DNA of 64,000 nt from Meloidogyne chitwoodi (taxonomy: Eukaryota > Nematoda > Chromadorea > Rhabditida > Meloidogynidae): contig JACZZP010000005.1 of assembly GCA_015183035.1 (NCBI GenBank), positions 2,542,001-2,606,000 on the forward strand, given 5' to 3'. The position numbers were made by a program, and so were the translations under genes. A model generated the notes under the pieces. It worked only from the letters and a program-made list of their open reading frames with translations. It did no database searches and was not told where the DNA came from. Of the stretch, positions 1 to 11,018 are shown piece by piece (position 1 is the stretch's first letter; every line of letters starts with the position of its first letter).

Positions 1-2
1 AT

Positions 3-2466
3 AATAATGCTTTTGCTTGTAATGATTGTTATGGTAAATCTAATTGTGAAAAAATCTTTCCACAAAACATCGAAAAAATAATCAAAAAAGGAGGTTTTCT
101 TGAAGATTATATTGAGGACAAAGTAGATGAAATTGAAGATGAAAATAGTAATAAAAATTGTGAAAAGGTGAGAAACTTTTTTTAATTTTTAGTTGTTTAA
201 AGACAAAATACGGTAAGAGAATTAAAATAGATAAACCATTTCTAAGAATGGTTACTAATCATTGCCGTGGTGTAGTGGTATTTTAATTTTAAATATTTTT
301 ACAAATTTTTTTTTTAATACAGATAAGAATAATCAAGGGTGATACAACAACTAAATATAATTCTAAAAAGGTAATTAAAAGAATAATTATTTAAATTATT
401 ATTAATAAAAAATATTTGAGTATAGGGTAAGTCCATTTTTAAAGATTAATATTATAAAATTAAAAATTTAAAAGACAACAACCCTCAAGCAAACGACTAA
501 AAAGCAAAAAACAACGGCCGCAAAATTAACAACGAAAACAACAAAATTAACAACTAAAACTACAACAACAACAACTACAACCACAACTACTATTCCTACA
601 ACAACAAAAGGTAGTATTTAAATATATTTTATTAATTACGGTATTATTTTAAAATTCTAGGAAAAATTTGTAGCCTTCAAAGTAACCCGCTTCATTTTAA
701 CTTTTATGGATGCCAGTAATAAAAATTTTAATAAATAAAAAAATTTTAATTTATTAATGTTAATATTTTAGCTGTAGCAGCAAATGGAACTCCTCCGATA
801 TTGATGAATTTGTTCGGGAGCCAGTTGATGAAATTGATAGGTTAGAAAAAATATTGTTGTAGGGTTAACCAGGTTTATGGTTGGTAGCTTCTTAGTCCTT
901 GATTTACACTCATTTAGGTAGTATGACTGACAAGGGAACATTTCAACATGCTACTCACCGATTTTGACAAAACCTATACCATTCGAAAGAGTTTTTTGAG
1001 TAGATATAGGATCTAAATTTTTACTTGCTGTGGTTAGGATATTGAAAAGTTACGAGTTTTTAAAGTTTAAAAAAAGAGGCTCTCCACACTTATGATCACC
1101 TCTATACTCTATTTTCCTTTTCCTTTCCTTGCAGCGGCCGTTGTCTTCTCTTCTTTTTCTTGGAATACATAACTGGCGGCCGCTGCAATAAAAGGAAAAG
1201 AGAGAAGAGAGGTGATCTTAAAGTCGTAGTAAAGAGTAGAGAGAATTTTGAAGAGGAAAAGGAACATTTTGTTGAAACTTTAAAAGCTCGTAACTTTTCA
1301 ATATGTTAACCACAACACGTAAAAATTTAGATCCTATACCTACTCAAAAAACTCTTTTAAATGGTATGGGTTTTGTCAAAATCTGTGAGTAGCTTGATAT
1401 GCTCCCTTGTGAGTAAAGGGGAAATCAAGTCTTGCTTACATCTAAATCCTTAGGTACTATCCTGGCCATATCTTAAAAATTCTCCTCTACATTAGTTACA
1501 ATAACTAAAATTTGATTGATTTAATTAATTAAAAAAGATGCTGTATGACACGCAACAAGTGCCAGTTGCGAACAAAACAAATCAAGACCTGCTCCGCCTC
1601 TAAAATTTTTGAAGTTTACGAATCACCAATGAATGGATCAACTTACGATTGGCAATGCGTTTGGAAAGGACAACGTGCATCAATGAGTTGTAATGGAAAA
1701 ACAAAATGCGACATTGATTTGTGCATCTGTGATAAGTGAAATTTTGATATATTTTCAGGGGACTTAAATTTCCGTTTCGGATGTTTTCTTAGGGTCTAAC
1801 GTTTTCAGCGGTGCAGGCAAAAATTTTGAAAATTTATTTTTATTTTTAAAATTTTAAAGTTACTTATAATAGAAGAATAAAGTAAACAAAATTATTGGGT
1901 GCCTTTTAATACTAAATTATTAAAAAACTAGAAATCTGATCAAATGTTTGTCAAAGTTTCCAAAGCCCGAAGAACCTCAGCTTTGCTGGAATTTATTTTT
2001 AGCAATAGCTAAGAAGGCTAGCGGAAAAAATACAAGCGAAGATCCATTAAATATTGTTAATTCTAAAAAAGAAGAAATGAAAAAAACAAAAAATAAAATT
2101 GACGATATTTCCAAAACAACTGGTAAAATTGATATAAATAAAGCAAAAATGGCATTAAAAGAGGGGAAAGATAGTATTGATAAGAATACAAATTCTGCCC
2201 AGGACGCGTTTAATACAATGAAGTTGATTGTAAAAAACGCAGAAAAAACTCTTGCTGATGCTATTGCTAAGGCAGAAAAAACGAACTCTGCAAAAGATTG
2301 GGCTAAAGTTGAGGAAGCCTCAATTGGAGCTAGTCGTGCTGGTGTAGAAGCTGCAAAGCTTGGACGCCAGATCGCAGAAAATGCTCTTGAAGGAGCTAAA
2401 ACAGTTGATTCTATCAAAAAACTGGAAAAGTTAATGAATAAACAAGGAGACGGTAATTTTGCTTAA
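3..2466 (+). CDS. Phospholipase A2-like protein A, 5' partial
   Basis: Seven exons can be read: up to 167, 323-370, 475-610, 661-715, 772-840, 1538-1735 and 1932-2466, with consistent phases; the start lies left of the window. The first exon carries a Cys motif (ACNDCYGKSNCEK) like that in the gene at 5264, followed by an almost pure Thr linker. The core then has the PLA2 calcium-loop signature YGCHCS and the CC-x-x-H-D-x-C helix motif in altered form, CCMTRNKC: the catalytic His is Arg and the Asp is Asn. Cys spacing (CxCDK, QLCWN) continues the fold. The last exon is about 150 residues of Ala/Lys/Glu-rich amphipathic helix. I infer a secreted, non-catalytic PLA2-fold protein with a long helical tail. 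Membrane or receptor binding is possible but not shown. The sixth intron boundary set is the least certain. Confidence 0.6.
263..280 (+). other. tRNA 5'-half-like fragment in intron
   Basis: GCCGTGGTGTAGTGGTA resembles the first 17 bases of a tRNA, with an A-box core TGGTGTAGTGG. No B box or 3' half follows, so this is at most a tRNA or SINE relic. Confidence 0.25.
885..1465. mobile_element. Foldback element inside intron of PLA2-like gene A
   Basis: Two arms of roughly 250 bp (about 885-1145 and 1175-1465) are imperfect inverted copies. Examples are GATCTAAATTTTTAC near 1012 against its complement near 1325, and TTTTTTGAGTAG against CTACTCAAAAAA. The centre is a GC-rich inverted pair GCAGCGGCCG / CGGCCGCTGC around a short loop. 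It fills the intron between the exons ending at 840 and starting at 1538. No target duplication was found, so the family is not assigned. Confidence 0.65.
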
Positions 2467-2629
2467 ATATGAATCAGGATACAGGACCCTAAATATCGAA
2501 AAACCATATGTTATTATTAAAAATTTTAACAAAAATTGAGCTTTGTCCTCCTATAATTCAGTTTTATATTTCGAATAATTGAGCTATAAACAAGTTTTTC
2601 CAAATTTTACTTAATAAAATAAAATTCAG

Positions 2630-4131
2630 AACAAATTTCGGCTGTATATGCATACCCGAATTGTGAAAATATTCAGAAACATGGCCTTGGAAATGGGCGC
2701 CATGGCTGCTTGTAAGTAAATAATAAACAAAACTAATATAAAATTATTTTATTTTTAAAATAATTTTTTTGCGGACATTTTAAAACATAATTAAAAATAC
2801 CAAATTTAAGTTGTGGCGAATATTATCCTTTTCGTGTTGATTCTAATTTATTGAAACCAGTCGATGAGATTGACCAGTAAGTATTATTTTGAAGCAAAAA
2901 ATTTTAAATCCTTTAAAATATTAAACAAAAATTAATAATTTAAATTTAGGTGTTGTCATAAGCGTCATTTATGCTATACAGAAATATTAGCTTATAATGA
3001 ATGTGGAAATTATCAATTATATGAAAAACTTTGCACCGCCAATATTTTTCAATGTGTAAATATAAAGAGTCTTTGTAAAAAAACTTTATGTAAATGTGAC
3101 AGGTAGAATACTTTAATTAATTTTTGGAAACTTTTATATATATAATTTTTGGAAATAATTTTTATTAATAGTGGGTTTATAATTTGGTTTTAATACTATT
3201 GTAAATATTTGAGATGCTATAATTTTATTTTACAATACTAATTCTTACATTGTGTTGTATAGAGATCGGCCAAATTCTAATTTTTTCAAATATTTAATTT
3301 TTTTTCAAATTATTTTAATTCGAATTTTATTTGACTTATTTTTGGGAAATTTAATAATTCAAAAATAACAATTATTATCGAATTTGATTTTAGCATTTTC
3401 CCGATCTCTAGTATTGTGTATAGTAATAGTTCTGCATTAAAAAGCGTAATATAACCCTTTTGAATTGCTTTTAGAACACGTACGACGTCAACCTACCTTC
3501 ACTTTTAGATGCTTTAGCTTTATAAGATTTTAATATAATTTTAATAAATTATAATTATTTAGCGAACTAAACTTTTGCTTAGCATCATTATCAACAAAAC
3601 AAAAGCAAACATGTGATGTAGGCGAGGCTAATATAAAAACGAGAAACTCATTTAGCAGCCAGGCTACTGAAGGAGTTAAAAAACAGATGAGCCTTGCTAA
3701 TGAAGCAATAAAATTAGCCGGACCAATAATAAATAAAGGAAAAGAGGCTGCTCATAAGTATATCGTGAAGGTATTATTTTTAACTCGACCATGTTGTAGC
3801 ATAGTGGACACATATTTTTTTAAAAATTCCCGTTTCCAATTTTCTCGGTAAACATTTTTTTACATTTTCCATCTTGTATATCAAAACCTTGAATGTTATC
3901 AAAATAAAATTATTATTTTAAATATAATATTTTAAGGCTGGTGAATATGTAGGTGCAACTGCCGGCGCAACATTGGGAGGAACACTTGGAGGGCCAGTTG
4001 GTGCAACAGTTGGTGCGTTTGTCGGAAAACATGCCGGCAAATTTGTAGCGGACGCAGCATCTAAATTTTTGCTCAAAGAAGGAGGTGTTGTCGATCAAAT
4101 AGGAAGCACATTTAAAAATTTGTTCGGATGA
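2630..4131 (+). CDS. Phospholipase A2-like protein B with glycine-zipper tail
   Basis: Exons 2630-2711, 2811-2876, 2950-3102, 3563-3770 and 3937-4131 join in frame. The protein has the PLA2 calcium loop HGCFCG, then DEID followed by CCHKRHLCY where active enzymes have CC-x-x-H-D-x-CY, so His and Asp of the dyad are Arg and His. Later Cys pairs (LCKKTLCKCDS, NFC, QTC) match gene A. The tail is Ala/Lys-rich helix, then a hydrophobic Gly-rich stretch (GATAGATLGGTLGGPVGATV) with GxxxG spacing, typical of membrane-inserting helices. It sits 160 bp behind gene A and is clearly its paralog. No first coding exon or signal peptide was found upstream, so it may be 5' truncated or share a leader with gene A. 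Confidence 0.6.
3260..3410. mobile_element. Small mariner-like MITE candidate in intron
   Basis: Short inverted ends TAGAGATCGG and CCGATCTCTA enclose about 150 AT-rich bases. TA dinucleotides at both tips would fit a Tc1/mariner target duplication. It lies in an intron of PLA2-like gene B. The ends are short, so this is tentative. Confidence 0.4.
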
Positions 4132-5263
4132 GGTGAATTATGATGGTTGAAAAGCGATGGTGCAAAGATGAAGTTGAAAATATTTATAAAAATAAAAAAA
4201 AATTAATTAATCTTTTTTTTTAATATTTGTATTTATTTATTATTTTCTTAAATAAAAATTTAAATTTTTAACAATAAATACACAGCATTTAATCCCTATA
4301 ATTTTGTGGAATGTTGCTTTTAAATTAAAATTTTTTGAAAATTTAAAAATTAAAATAAATCACAAATTAATTTTTTAAAATATACATTTTAATCAATTTT
4401 ATTTTTTACATTACTTCGTTTGGTTAAATTTTAATTTCTTCAATTTGTCTATTTAATAATGCTCAAAAATAAGCAAGAAAAAAATTTTTAATTAAATTTA
4501 TGAATAGCTAGTGCATTTGTTGTTTGGTGGTGCACCCCTTTGGCTTAACATACCTTTGTTTGTTTTTCAATTTTTTTAAAGTATGACAAAATAACTTTTT
4601 AAATAAAATTTATTAACAAACACAAATTTAACAAACTACATCTTTATGAATGTATCATGAAGGAAAAACTATTAATACATCAATAAAATTACAAAAAAAT
4701 TTTTTAGTGATTCATTTATTTCTCTTAAAAAATACCTTTATTAGAATGATAAATTGAAAAAAGAAAAACTTTAAAGAAATTATAAAATTTATTCCTTTCA
4801 TTTGAAGCTAAAGAACTACATCTAATTTGAATTAAGATCTTTTGACACAAATCTCAAAATTTTTTAAAATATTTGTCCCTCGTATAAATAAAATCTTCTT
4901 ATATAAGTCAGAATTTTTCTTATTAACTTCATTAATTATATTATGTAAATTATCAGTTTATCCCTTATAATAGATCGCATTCTCAATTATTCATAAAGCA
5001 TAGTTTTAATTAAATATATAATTTAATTATTATGATTCACAATTTTATAAAAGCTGAAAAAATATTTAAAAATTGGAAATAGATCCTAATCAGAACTAAA
5101 TATGTATATAGTGATTATATAAACAATTTTTAATAAAAAAAATTTCATTTATTTTAATAAATTGTGTTAATTTGTTGTTTTTACTAACAAATAACATTTT
5201 TTAAATAAAACTATAAATGTAATTATTTATTTTTTAGAAAATAATTCAAAAAACTTTCAAATT
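4132..5263. other. AT-rich spacer
   Basis: No reading frame with splice or signal-peptide support was seen. The sequence is dominated by A/T runs with no clear repeats. Confidence 0.5.
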
Positions 5264-6109
5264 ATGTTCTTCCAACTTTTCATCATCATTTTTTTCAATT
5301 TGCTCGCAGCCCATCAAGTGGGAGGTTAATAATTTTTAAAAAAATATTTTTCAACTTTAAACTTTTTTGTAAATTTAAAATCTTTATTATTCTTTAGCAC
5401 TCCAATGTGCCGTGGAAAAAGGCTCATATGTGAGTGGAACACCAGTTAAGAAACCCGATTGTGTCGCAAAAGCGAATGAATTATGCGCTGTTATATTTTG
5501 TAAAGACAGTTAGTTATTTTTTTAAATAATTAGAAGAATGTTATTGAATTATCTTGACAAATAAATAAAAAATTTGTATAAAGTTAATCAACTGTTTTTT
5601 CGTGAATGCGAATAACTAATGTTTAATATTTTTATCAATTTAGAATCGTTTGCAGCGCAATGCGGAAAATGTGTTAAAGGGGAGGAGTTTGAGATTGAAG
5701 GAGTAAAATGCGTATGTGCTGAATGCAACAACAAAGATAATTGTAACTATGCTATTGGGAGAGAGATTCCCACTACTGCTGCACCACCTCCACCGCCTCC
5801 AACTCAAGCACCACCTCCACCACCAAAACCTGTTGAGAATGCTGCAATTGGTAGTCATTTTCACGGTGTTCAGGTCTTGATGGTCATGATTGTGGGCATT
5901 GCAAGTAATTTTGTTATTTTAATTATAGATTAAATTTATATTTGAGTTATTTAAGCAAAGTTCTTTTTGAATATTTATGCATAAAATATCTTTAAATTCC
6001 CTTACGAATTTTTAAATTATTTTTAACGCCAATCTTTTAATTTTTAAATAAATAAAATTAATGTATTTTAGTTATGTTTTGTGTTGGCATTGGATATGGG
6101 CACATTTAA
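5264..6109 (+). CDS. Cys-rich ET-module-like protein with Pro-rich linker
   Basis: Exon 1 (5264 to about 5325) encodes a signal peptide, MFFQLFIIIFFNLLAAHQVG. Exon 2 (about 5399-5510) and exon 3 (from 5643) follow in phase 1. The ectodomain has about ten cysteines ending CVCAECNNKDNCN, like nematode ET-module proteins (family name from memory). A Pro-rich linker with PPPPPP blocks follows, then a hydrophobic C-terminus. If exon 3 is read straight through, the stop is at 5931-5933. A donor at about 5905 joined to an acceptor ending at 6071 gives an equally hydrophobic end, IMFCVGIGYGHI, stopping at 6109. I prefer the spliced end, but it is unproven. The architecture suggests a GPI- or membrane-anchored secreted protein. 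The Cys motif is shared with the first exon of the PLA2-like gene at the left edge. Confidence 0.65.
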
Positions 6110-6949
6110 GATCATTGTGTGCAAGTGATGGGCTAAGATGAGATGAGAACTATTTTAATAAAATTGTAAAAAAATAAATTAATTTTATTTAATATTTGTA
6201 TTTATTTATTTAAATAAAAAAATTATCTAATTTTTTAACATGCCAAAGCAGTTAGCTTTGGAATTTCCGAAACAATTCCAGTTCTTTGCAAAAAGATCTT
6301 AATCATATATTTGGCCTAAATAAAATTCATGATTTAAAAAAAAAATTTCAATATTTTTCTATTTACTACTTTTCATTCTAATGAATGTTAAATTAATCAT
6401 ACAGAAATTTTTTTTAATTATTATAGAATTATTTTGGATTGACCATAAAATTAAAGTTAGAAAAATTAATTTTTTTCAAATTTAAAGGAAAATTTTTAAT
6501 GATTGAATGGGTTTTTCTAACAAAATTAATATGTAAAAAACAATCCTTCTAAAATTGATAAAATTAAATTTTTAGTATTATGTATTATCAAAAAAATTTT
6601 TTCAATTTATAATTTTAGCCTAACATGAATTTTAAATGTTCTCTAGTTAAGCAACTTTTAAATTAACGGAAATGTCATGAAATTATTAAAAAATTCTTTT
6701 TTTAGTAGAGTAGAAAATTAAATATTCTTCAAGTAAAATTTTATCAAATAAATTTCTTGATAAATATAAAGAAATAATTTTGTAAAATAATATACTTAGT
6801 TGGTTAATCGAATATCTACTTAATAAATAATAAAATGATAGAAAATAATCATTATTACTATTGCCTTTTAAAAATAAATTAAAAGAACATAAGCAACATA
6901 AAGTGTTAAAAAATAAATATGCCTTTTATATAAACTAACTAACATCTGA
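6110..6949. other. AT-rich spacer between convergent genes
   Basis: Only A/T-rich DNA was seen, with no supported coding sequence or RNA gene. Confidence 0.45.
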
Positions 6950-8215
6950 TCACATAATTGTGCAAGTCTCGCAGCATCTATTCGAAACATTCTTGTCGAC
7001 GTTACTTTCGTTTTGTGGAGATAGAGATCTCTCAACGGTATGACTATCTTTATGACGATGCGCCCTAACTCTATTTTTCTTTTGATGACTATTATGTTGA
7101 AGATCATCATATGAATATCGTTGACCCATATGTTGATGAAGATTCACTCTTGGATTACGGTCCATTTGTTGAAAATGATCAATTTGTTGATTATCTTTGT
7201 CAAATTGAACTTCTACCTTAGTGTTCCAATTTAAACCGTTACCCTAAAATTAATTTTAATTTTATAATAAGAAAATTAATTTTACAGTCAGATAAATTTT
7301 GATTAGTTTTTAGAATTAGAAAATTTCTAAACCTCAAAATTATGGTCTGTTGGAAAACCAACAAATTCTTTTATCTGTCCCTGAGACGAACTGCTTTGAT
7401 CCTAATAAATTTTTATTAATAGCTTTTGTTGAAAATATAGGTAGTATATTATTATTAATTTTTGTTGAAATATATTATTTACGGAATAAAATTATTTAAA
7501 ATTTAAAACTACCACTACTGCATCAAGATTAATTTCAAATAACTAAATTAAAATAAAATATTAATTAAAAATCATTTTTATATTATAATATTAAAAAAAT
7601 TAAACATACATCGTCATCATTTTCTAATTCGTAATTCTTAATTTTTAAATTAATATTTTATCAGTAATTTTAATTTTTGAAAAAATTTTAATGCTATTTG
7701 ACCATTATGATTCATTTATAATAAGATCGGAACATTGTCCGCAATTTCATCACTGGGAACTTTCAGAACTTTCGTCACAAAAAAAGTAATAAAACACAAC
7801 CATTAGATTCAAGTTTCATAAAGACCAGCCGTCCATAGACCCAAAAAAGAAGAATTAATTATTCACATAGTGACGAAAATTCCGAAATTTTGAAAATTCC
7901 GGGACCCACGGCAAATAAATTCTCATTAAAATTTTTTTTAATAATTTTATCATAATATTAGTATAAAATAACATTTTAAAATTACCACCTCAACACCAAG
8001 ATTAGTAGAAAATGCCTGAATTTAACGCATAAAATTTAACTATTTATTATCGACTTTAAATTAATGAGTTTATTAACTTACATAACTATTCCTCCCTATT
8101 TCGGCTTCGTTTTCATCTTGATGAGGAACTTTTGGTTTGTTATGAATCATACAAGTTGTAAAATCACATATTAATATAAAGGATATTAAAATTAAATTGT
8201 AGTAAAAGAATTGCA
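6950..8215 (-). CDS. Secreted protein with C-terminal CaaX box (CTIM)
   Basis: The start at 8215 opens a signal peptide, MQFFYYNLILISFILICDFT. Small exons follow on the minus strand near 8008, 7640, 7540 and 7390, the last with many Ser and Gln. The final exon runs from about 7243 to the stop at 6950. Two small exons encode similar peptides (AFSTNLGVE and LFEINLDAV), a hint of exon duplication. The mature protein is polar, His/Gln/Arg-rich and probably disordered. It ends RCCETCTIM: C-T-I-M fits a CaaX prenylation box, with extra cysteines just before it. A CaaX box is unusual on a secreted protein, because prenyl transferases are cytosolic. The same last four residues end the gene at 58316. 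No domain is recognised; a secreted effector is plausible. Middle exon borders are uncertain. Confidence 0.6.
7728..7915. repeat. Short foldback repeat in intron
   Basis: GGGAACTTTCAGAACTTTCGTCAC-type sequence near 7757-7780 is repeated inverted near 7870-7905, as GTGACGAAAATTCC. The pairing is imperfect, with a loop of about 90 bp. It lies within an intron of the CaaX gene. Confidence 0.4.
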
Positions 8216-9488
8216 TTTTTTAAATTTTTACTTTAAAAAATATCTTTTTAATTAAAATTTTATTAAATTTTTTATTTATAATTGCCCTAAGAAACCGTTA
8301 TTTTTTAACCCCTTCCAAAAAAATGCGCAAAAAACTTTCTTAAATAAAATTATTTTTTAATTTTAAAAAAAGAAAAAATTAAAAAATTTATTAAATGGAC
8401 TTTTTAATATTGGCAAAGATAAAAAAAATTAAAAAAATCTGCCGCATTTTTAATGTAAAACTCAGTGCAAACGACCTTTTCCCAATCATGTGGATTCACT
8501 CAAATAAAATAGTCGATTAAAAATTAATAAATATGTTTTAATATTAATTCTAATAAATTAAAATTTAAATTAAAATTTTATTTTAATTTAGTTGTCAAAA
8601 TGATAAAACAAAAAAGCTTCTTTTTTAACTCATAAACTTATTTTTAATAATAAAGCTAAATTTTAGCCAAGCATTGCTTGACTCGCAAAAAATCCACTGC
8701 CTTTCGAGGTCCTACATAACTTGTAAAAATATGAAGTTCTTTAATTCTATGAATAATATATTAGTATTAATTTTTAAAATTGAAAAATAAAAAGTTTAAT
8801 TTATTTTTTATATTATAATGCACCAATTCATCGATACGCATCGTTAAAATTAAGAAAAATGCCATTTTTATACACTTTATAAAAATTCATTTTAGAGTTA
8901 GCCATTGATTTAACGAAAATCGAACGTATTTTGCACTATTTTTAAATATCATTTCAACTTTATTGAAGAATATACTACGGCATAAGAGGAGTCTTTTGGG
9001 TCAGAAATCCTTATTTTTCCAATTTTGCTTAAAAAATTTTCCTCCTATAAAATTATGGATAAATTTTGTTGATAATCACGTGATATTCAAGCAAAAATTT
9101 TAAAAATAAAAATATTGCTAGTGTAAAAATAATTTTTTAAAATTCCAACAATAAATTATATCCATTTATAGCTTATAATTCAATTTATCCTGAAAAAACG
9201 TGACAGTCTCAAAATAAAATTTATTTTAAAAAGTAAGTAAACAAAAGTTTTTTGCCAAATTTAAATCCACGTATTTATCAAATATATTAATTTACGTAAA
9301 ACTTGGAAAAAAGTGAAAAAATCGCTTGAATTTTAAGTAAATGTGGCAAACTGGGTAAACATTTAAGCAACTTTTTTTTAAATAAATTTAAATTTAGCAA
9401 GCATGAGGCTTTTATATTTAAATAAATTTATTCTTTTAATAAATAAGTTAAATTTTTATTTATTTTATAATCTTCCCTGATAACTAAA
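8216..9488. other. AT-rich spacer between divergent genes
   Basis: This shared upstream region separates the CaaX gene and the CBM2 gene. Apart from one short hairpin at 8663-8693, no coding or repeat structure was recognised. Confidence 0.45.
8663..8693 (-). repeat. Dispersed covarying hairpin, copy 1
   Basis: First member of a family defined here. In the orientation given, a T-rich flank (consensus ATTTTTG plus 2-3 bases) leads into a 6-10 bp stem, a 3-15 base loop, the complementary stem, then AA and T/A-rich sequence. Here the stem is AGTCAAGC / GCTTGGCT, closed by one G-U pair. Confidence 0.6.
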
Positions 9489-10337
9489 ATGAATTCTTTA
9501 TTTTACGTTTTTTTAATTTCCTCAATTATTTTCAATTTTGTGGGGGCACAATATGGATATGGGTACGGTATGGAAGCACCTGGAGGTAAAAAAATATTTC
9601 GGTTATTTACAACTAGAAAAAAATTAAGAAAAATATTTAAGCTATACCTAAGGACAAAAAATAATTATTATTTTAATTTAAGATACAGATTTGAATAATA
9701 TTGAAGCAACATCTCATCTGCCACAAGACAATGAGGATGATGATAATGTAAGTTTAAATTAAGTTTCAAATAATTTTTAAAATTTTTTAGTGTAATTGCG
9801 ATGACGACGATGAAGATGATGACTCAACTGTTGCAACACAACTACCCCCGAATAATATTAAAACTACCGCAAGTCCACCATCTAATAATGGAGGTTCTGG
9901 TTCAGTTTCAGGCTCTATTGAAGCATCTTGCGAATTGAGAGATAAATGGGGTAGCGGTGCCAACTTTATTTTGTCATTCAAAAATAATGGTAACTCTAAA
10001 GCATGTGCCGTGAAATTTCAACTTGAACTTGCCAGCGGAGTAAGTTTAAAGAGAAAAAATTTTTTTAAATAATCTCAGCCGAAGTTCGGTAGATTTATAA
10101 ATAAAGAAAATTTTAAGAATATTTAAATTTGAGCCATAAATTTAATTTTCTTAATTTCAGCAAACAATCCAAAGCATATGGAACGTCCAAAAGCAATCTG
10201 AAAATATTTATACACTTCCAAATTATATGAGTCTTAATGCAGGTGAAGAAAATAAAAATGCTGGTCTTGTAGTAAATGGCCCACCAACTCTTCCAAAAAT
10301 TACACTTCTTGGCCAAGGTGCATGCACACCGTATTAA
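9489..10337 (+). CDS. cbp-1-like: Secreted cellulose-binding protein (signal peptide + CBM2)
   Basis: Four exons: 9489-9584, about 9683-9748, about 9791-10040 and 10161-10337. All are in phase. Residues 1-21 are a signal peptide ending VGAQ, followed by a Tyr/Gly-rich stretch, an Asp/Glu-rich linker (CNCDDDDEDDD), a Ser/Gly spacer, then a bacterial-type CBM2. The CBM2 is recognised by DKWGSGANF, FKNNGNSKACAVKF, the intron right after LASG, SIWNVQKQ and a terminal GQGACTPY. There is no catalytic domain. This matches the layout of the Meloidogyne secreted cellulose-binding protein CBP-1 from oesophageal glands. It would act on plant walls outside the nematode. It lies next to two cellulases, and its CBM is closest to that of the minus-strand cellulase. 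Confidence 0.85.
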
Positions 10338-11018
10338 ACAAAGAATAATGGATTTGAAAAATATAAAATAAAATTTTTGGTAATAAAAATATGTAACCTT
10401 AAATATTAAATAAATCAGTGATATTATAAAAGTGCAAAATTAGTAAAAAATTAATTTTTATCATATTCCATGATTTTTTTCTCAAGTTCCACAAAAATGA
10501 ACTCTAAATGCTCTTTAATAATTGTCATAGCAAAAGTTAACATAAATTGAAATTTGAGTCTATTTAAATCAAATGCGCGAATTCTAAACAGTTTATAATT
10601 AAATATGCATTGTTCATCAATTATTATACCGTATTCTCTTTATAAACCAAATTTCGCTTTATTTTCCAAACACCTCTAGAGGGTCGTTTATTGTAGAGAA
10701 TACGGTATTTATTTTGAAATATATTATTGGCGCTTAGAATCTAATAAAAAATTTTCTATTTTTTGCTCAACGTTCATTAAAGAAACCTTTTTATACTTAA
10801 AATTTCCATTTAACATAATATATTAGAAAAATAACTTATAATTCTCTCTCAAAGTTTGGGATGTTTTTTTTGTTAATCCTATTATTCAAAAAAATTTAAA
10901 TTTTTAAAATTTATCAATAAAATAAAAAAATAACAAGGTCTTAATAATAATCACATTGTACAATTAATTTAAGAAAAAAATATAAATTCATCAATTTTAA
11001 GCATCTTGGTAACATAAC
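10338..11018. other. Spacer between convergent CBM2 genes
   Basis: AT-rich intergenic DNA holding one small foldback repeat at 10626-10708. No coding sequence was seen. Confidence 0.5.
10626..10708. mobile_element. 83-bp foldback element
   Basis: Perfect 14-bp terminal inverted repeats ATACCGTATTCTCT and AGAGAATACGGTAT enclose about 55 bp that contain CACCTCTAGAGGGTCG. No convincing target duplication was found. Compact palindromes of this kind are typical of non-autonomous DNA transposon relics. Confidence 0.6.

Noticed and set aside
1977..2417. 146-codon frame on the minus strand
   Set aside because: Opposite the well-supported helical exon of the PLA2-like gene; no independent support.
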